Source: Bacillota bacterium (GTDB lineage Bacteria; Bacillota; Clostridia; Acetivibrionales; DSM-1351). Taken from it: a DNA stretch of 10,974 nucleotides. Positions within the stretch are counted from its first letter, which is position 1. Each line of letters opens with the position of its first letter. The notes under the pieces are model-generated. The model did no database searches. It had not been told where the DNA came from and saw nothing but the letters and a program-made list of their open reading frames with translations. Location of the stretch: assembly GCA_023436485.1 (NCBI GenBank), contig JAEZIU010000189.1:1-10974 (forward strand), written 5' to 3'. Of the stretch, positions 8,354-10,974 are shown piece by piece. A program made the position numbers and the translations under genes.

Positions 8354-8387
8354 TGTCACACCACCGTAACCTAAGAAAAGCTCTTAA

Positions 8388-9215
8388 TTATTTTATGAAT
8401 AGAACTAATACGTAATATATTACAGGAGCAACAAATAATATACTGTCAAACCTGTCAAGTACACCACCGTGTCCCGGCATTATATTGCCAAAATCTTTTA
8501 CATCTACATATCTTTTTATAGCCGATGCAGCCCAATCACCTATCTGTGATATAACTCCGCAGAATAGACCAAGCAATACCAAAGCTATATATCTAATATT
8601 TAAGTCAAAATAGTTATTTACAATTATACCATATATAACCATCAACAGAATACATCCCAATATTCCGCCTAACGCTCCTGCCAATGTTTTTTTAGGGCTT
8701 ATTTCAGGTATTATCTTTCTTTTTCCAAATAATCTTCCAAAAGTATAAGCAAGTGTGTCTGTGCCCCATGCACCTATAAATATCAGCCATATCAGTATAT
8801 TCCCATATTCCATATTCCTGAGCACAATTATAAAGCCCATGAGAAAAGGTATGTATGCTATACCAAAAGCAGTTGCACAAGCATCTACGATATTGTATTT
8901 CTTATGCCCGAAAACAATAATTGCCATACTTACAAAAATAATAAGGCAAACAGATAACCCGGTCATAATGCCAAGGTCTATATTATACCATCCTGTCTTT
9001 TGCAGTCCCAAAACAAGTAATGGTACAACTGACAGGTATCCAACTATTTTTATAGGCTGTATTCCTTTTGTCTTTGATATGGAATTATAAAATTCATATA
9101 AACCGATTGCAGCTATAATGCTTACAACGATTCCCAGTACAATAGATCCCATATACAGTACACCAATTAATAAAACCAATCCAACCAGTCCGCTTATTAT
9201 TCTTGTTCTTGCCAT
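8388..9215 (-). CDS. cdsA: Phosphatidate cytidylyltransferase (CDP-diacylglycerol synthase)
   Basis: Integral membrane enzyme that makes CDP-diacylglycerol from CTP and phosphatidate, the branch point for phosphatidylglycerol, cardiolipin and other phospholipids. The 275-residue product is mostly hydrophobic, with about eight likely membrane segments. The family signature near the C-terminus is intact: S231, K234-R235, K240-D241, H249-G250-G251, D254-R255 and D257, preceded by GDWAAS (226-231). The ATG at 9215 has a good GGAGG 6 nt upstream. It sits 57 nt after uppS, with an AT-rich hairpin in the gap, and is followed by dxr. The order uppS-cdsA-dxr-rseP is widespread in bacteria and supports the assignment. 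Confidence 0.97.
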   Translation of the reverse strand: MARTRIISGLVGLVLLIGVLYMGSIVLGIVVSIIAAIGLYEFYNSISKTKGIQPIKIVGYLSVVPLLVLGLQKTGWYNIDLGIMTGLSVCLIIFVSMAIIVFGHKKYNIVDACATAFGIAYIPFLMGFIIVLRNMEYGNILIWLIFIGAWGTDTLAYTFGRLFGKRKIIPEISPKKTLAGALGGILGCILLMVIYGIIVNNYFDLNIRYIALVLLGLFCGVISQIGDWAASAIKRYVDVKDFGNIMPGHGGVLDRFDSILFVAPVIYYVLVLFIK

Positions 9216-9241
9216 AAGAACCCTCCATGTTATAAAACACT

Positions 9242-9263
9242 ACATGAATAATTATATTCATGT
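9242..9263 (-). other. AT-rich hairpin in the uppS-cdsA gap
   Basis: ACATGAATA (9242-9250) and TATTCATGT (9255-9263) form a perfect 9-bp stem with a 4-nt loop. ACAC (9237-9240) and GTGT (9267-9270) can add four outer pairs across a small internal loop. On the minus strand the outer stem runs into TTTTATAA and then the cdsA Shine-Dalgarno. The stem is poor in GC, so it is at best a weak terminator; an RNA-stability or processing role is equally possible. Confidence 0.45.
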
Positions 9264-9272
9264 TCCGTGTAA

Positions 9273-10028
9273 TTAATTTTCTATTCCGCCATACCGACGA
9301 TTTCTTTTTTCAAAAGCTTTTATTGCCTCGGCAATATGACTCTCGTTAAAATCAGGCCACAATGTATCGGTAAACCAGAACTCTGTATACGCACATTGCC
9401 ATAGCAGATAATTACTGATTCTCTGCTCACCGCTGGTTCTAATGAGTAAATCCGGCTCAGGGATTCCCTTTGTATACAAATGCTGTTCCAGTTGTTTATC
9501 ATCTATATCATTTATTGACAGTTTTCCGTCTTTAATTTCCTTAGCTATATTTTTTACCGCATTTAATATTTCGAACCTTGAACCATAGTTAAGAGCAATA
9601 TTTAAATTTAAACCATTATTTACCTTAGTCATCTTTTCAACTCTTGCAATTTCCTTTTGAAGCTCCTCCGGAAGTCCGTTAATATCACCGATAACCTTTA
9701 TTCTTACATTACTTCCGTCCAACTCTCTTTCTGCATTACGAAGGAATTCCAAAAGCAGGTTCATAAGTGCATCAACTTCACTTTGGGGCCTTTTCCAATT
9801 CTCGGTGGAAAAAGCGTAAACCGTTAAATGCTTAACTCCGACCTTAGAGCAATAAATGACAACCTTTTTAAGAGTCATCGATCCCTCTCTGTGCCCTACG
9901 TTTCTGGGCAAGCCTCTCTTTTTTGCCCATCTTCCGTTTCCGTCGGGAATTATAGCTATATGCTGCGGAATACATTGAAAATCATTGTCTAATTTCTTTT
10001 GGGGGAATATCTTGTTAAAAAACCCCAT
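9273..10028 (-). CDS. uppS: Isoprenyl transferase, undecaprenyl diphosphate synthase (cis-prenyltransferase)
   Basis: Adds isopentenyl units in cis to farnesyl diphosphate to make undecaprenyl diphosphate, the lipid carrier for peptidoglycan and other cell-wall polymers. Numbered from the ATG at 10028 (251 residues, normal length): IIPDGNGRWAKKRG (26-39) holds the catalytic Asp29, AFSTENW is at 72-78, and RTSGEQRISNYLLWQ (197-211) plus FTDTLWPDF (219-227) form the C-terminal signature. A proline precedes Asp29 where many bacterial enzymes have methionine. The open frame extends 17 codons upstream to 10079 through MNTYFMQIHIKIGVGKY. I prefer 10028 because family N-termini resemble MGFFNKIF and an AGGAG lies 11 nt upstream. 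The longer start would draw its ribosome-binding site from the hairpin at 10090-10111. The start is less certain than the identity. Confidence 0.97.
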   Translation of the reverse strand: MGFFNKIFPQKKLDNDFQCIPQHIAIIPDGNGRWAKKRGLPRNVGHREGSMTLKKVVIYCSKVGVKHLTVYAFSTENWKRPQSEVDALMNLLLEFLRNAERELDGSNVRIKVIGDINGLPEELQKEIARVEKMTKVNNGLNLNIALNYGSRFEILNAVKNIAKEIKDGKLSINDIDDKQLEQHLYTKGIPEPDLLIRTSGEQRISNYLLWQCAYTEFWFTDTLWPDFNESHIAEAIKAFEKRNRRYGGIEN

Positions 10029-10080
10029 ATATTTTCCAACTCCTATTTTTATATGTATTTGCATAAAATACGTATTCATT

Positions 10081-10111
10081 ATTTAAAATAACCCCTCAAT
10101 TTAGAGGGGTT
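10081..10111 (-). terminator. Hairpin overlapping the end of the small gene before uppS, possible weak terminator
   Basis: AACCCCTC (10090-10097) and GAGGGGTT (10104-10111) form a perfect 8-bp stem with a 6-nt loop. On the minus strand it is followed by ATTTTAAAT. The upstream arm covers the last codons of the small gene, and its TAA stop (10101-10103) lies in the loop. The U-tract is short, so read-through into uppS is likely. Ribosomes finishing the small gene would disturb the stem, which would make termination depend on translation. Confidence 0.5.
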
Positions 10112-10364
10112 TGCAAACAAGTATATTTAAACTTTTATTGTTAAGATTCTTAACTCTTATTACTCTGAATGAATCATCATATTCAGTAATGTTCACTTTA
10201 GGCGGTGATGAAATGAAAATACCGTCTATGGTATATCCCATGTTATCGGCTGATTTCAATGCATCTCCAACTGTATATCCGATAAGGCTGTTACAGAAAG
10301 AGGTTAACTGAACCTCTTCATCCTCTGTACAACCATTGCTTTCATTTATTTCCGTATAACCCAA
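10101..10364 (-). CDS. Uncharacterised 87-residue protein with a PASTA-like pattern
   Basis: Not recognised as a named family. The reading frame starts with TTG at 10364, 5 nt after the frr stop. A GGAGG inside the last frr codons (10375-10379) lies 10 nt upstream, so translation is probably coupled to frr. There is no ATG until residue 42. The first 22 residues are acidic (TEDEE at 13-17). Residues 27-55 (LIGYTVGDALKSADNMGY and following) resemble the first half of a PASTA repeat: a hydrophobic-Gly-x-Thr-x-x-x-Ala pattern, a helix, Gly-Tyr, then a strand ending in SSPP. Residues 67-86 (RVIRVKNLNNKSLNILVCKP) look like the following strands. Three cysteines (12, 24, 84), no signal peptide, no membrane segment. 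Good Shine-Dalgarno spacing, tight packing and a protein-like composition support a real gene; the PASTA resemblance is only by eye. Confidence 0.75.
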   Translation of the reverse strand: MGYTEINESNGCTEDEEVQLTSFCNSLIGYTVGDALKSADNMGYTIDGIFISSPPKVNITEYDDSFRVIRVKNLNNKSLNILVCKPL

Positions 10365-10369
10365 TGCAG

Positions 10370-10927
10370 TTATACCTCCATTATTTCCTTATCTTTGGCC
10401 TCAATAATCTTATCTATGTCAGCAATATATCTGTCAGTAAGGTTCTGTATATCCTTTTCTGCATCCTTTAAATCGTCTTCTGTAATTTCGCCGTTCTTTT
10501 TCTTTGCTTTCATTCCTTCAATAGAATCTCTTCTGATTGATCTTATGGCAACTTTTGATTCTTCGCCCTCTTTTTTAGACTGCTTTGTAAGATCTTTACG
10601 TCTTTCTTCTGTTAATGCAGGAAAAACAAGCCTTATAACCTTACCGTCATTGTTAGGATTGATTCCTATATCAGACTTTTGAATTTCCTTTTCAATATCT
10701 TTTAACAGTTTTGCTTCCCATGGCTGAATTGTAATAACCCTTGCTTCAGGGATAGACACTGTTGCGATCTGCTGAATAGGAGTCGGTGCACCATAATAAT
10801 CTATTGTGAGTTTATCCAATATTGCAGGATTTGCTCTTCCTGCTCTGATTCCAGCAAGATTGTCCTTTAATACATTTATGGTTTTTTTCATTTTCTCTTC
10901 GATTGGCTTGTAAAGTTCCTTATCCAT
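10370..10927 (-). CDS. frr: Ribosome recycling factor
   Basis: Splits post-termination ribosomes together with EF-G so the subunits can be reused; cytoplasmic. From the ATG at 10927 the product is 185 residues, the standard length. N-terminal helix residues NLAGIRAGRANPAILD (23-38) are typical. The middle domain, about 31-104, includes TIDYYGAPTPIQQIA (41-55). Then comes the conserved ERRKDLTK (108-115) and the RSIRRD stretch (129-134), in which R132 corresponds to the functionally important E. coli Arg132. The C-terminal helix is rich in acidic and basic residues. An upstream ATG at 10963 would add 12 residues, MYYIIINLRRRF, but that stretch contains the ribosome binding site, so it is not translated. 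In most Firmicutes frr follows pyrH, which would lie beyond the right edge. Confidence 0.98.
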   Translation of the reverse strand: MDKELYKPIEEKMKKTINVLKDNLAGIRAGRANPAILDKLTIDYYGAPTPIQQIATVSIPEARVITIQPWEAKLLKDIEKEIQKSDIGINPNNDGKVIRLVFPALTEERRKDLTKQSKKEGEESKVAIRSIRRDSIEGMKAKKKNGEITEDDLKDAEKDIQNLTDRYIADIDKIIEAKDKEIMEV

Positions 10928-10933
10928 AAATCT

Positions 10934-10940
10934 CCTCCTT
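10934..10940 (-). promoter_or_regulatory. Strong ribosome binding site for frr
   Basis: AAGGAGG, a full match to the anti-Shine-Dalgarno, ends 6 nt before the ATG at 10927-10925. It fixes the frr start and excludes the longer frame. Confidence 0.9.
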
Positions 10941-10949
10941 AAATTGATA

Positions 10950-10955
10950 ATTATA
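10950..10955 (-). promoter_or_regulatory. Possible -10 box upstream of frr
   Basis: TATAAT on the minus strand in an AT-rich segment. The matching -35 would fall partly beyond base 10974, so it cannot be judged. If real, transcription would start about 20-25 nt before the frr ATG. Chance occurrence is quite likely in such AT-rich sequence. Confidence 0.25.
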
Positions 10956-10974
10956 TAATACATTTATTTATGAA

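Noticed and set aside
7866..8369. 167-codon open frame on the plus strand opposite dxr
   Set aside because: It is entirely antisense to an intact, highly conserved gene, has no clear ribosome binding site, and its composition is that of a mirror frame.
10928..10963. N-terminal extension of frr from the ATG at 10963
   Set aside because: The added stretch contains the perfect AAGGAGG for the inner start, and the 185-residue form is the family standard length.
1..10974. Defence system, biosynthetic cluster, prophage or other accessory island
   Set aside because: Every substantial gene is a conserved housekeeping gene in a familiar order, with uniform strand and no integrase, transposase, repeats or compositional break that I could see.

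Overview
The window is a stretch of conserved housekeeping chromosome from a low-GC Gram-positive bacterium. A full-length PolC-type replicative polymerase and the gene order frr, small protein, uppS, cdsA, dxr, rseP, ispG, polC, rimP point to a clostridium. The protein style would fit the Ruminiclostridium/Hungateiclostridium group, but that placement is an impression and was not tested. Every gene lies on the minus strand, so transcription runs from high to low coordinates. I see no mobile element, CRISPR array, tRNA or rRNA.

In transcription order: frr (ribosome recycling, 10927-10370) has a near-perfect Shine-Dalgarno. An 87-residue uncharacterised protein (10364-10101) starts 5 nt after the frr stop. 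A hairpin that overlaps the end of this small gene separates it from uppS (undecaprenyl diphosphate synthase). cdsA (CDP-diacylglycerol synthase), dxr (MEP-pathway reductoisomerase), rseP (site-2 intramembrane protease with two PDZ repeats) and ispG (4Fe-4S MEP-pathway enzyme) follow with short gaps, then polC. The genes from uppS to ispG form an envelope-lipid block: Dxr and IspG help make isoprenoid precursors, UppS turns them into the undecaprenyl carrier for cell-wall synthesis, CdsA activates phosphatidate for phospholipids, and RseP works in envelope-stress and membrane-protein proteolysis. Frr and the start of rimP tie the block to translation, and polC to replication.

The only long non-coding stretch is 97-440, between polC and rimP. 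It holds the best promoter in the window (TTGATA, 17-bp spacer, TATAAT with an extended -10 TG). About 30 nt beyond the predicted start lies an 8-9 bp GC-rich hairpin, and a leader of about 255 nt with a second hairpin runs to rimP. This looks like both the end of the polC transcript and an attenuated leader for the next operon, presumably rimP-nusA and onward.

I found no convincing novel multi-gene system. The items most worth a second look are the rimP leader, the small PASTA-like protein between frr and uppS with its terminal hairpin, and the double-PDZ site-2 protease. Several starts (frr, uppS, rseP, dxr) are moved inward from the longest open frame on ribosome-binding-site evidence, and two genes appear to start with TTG.
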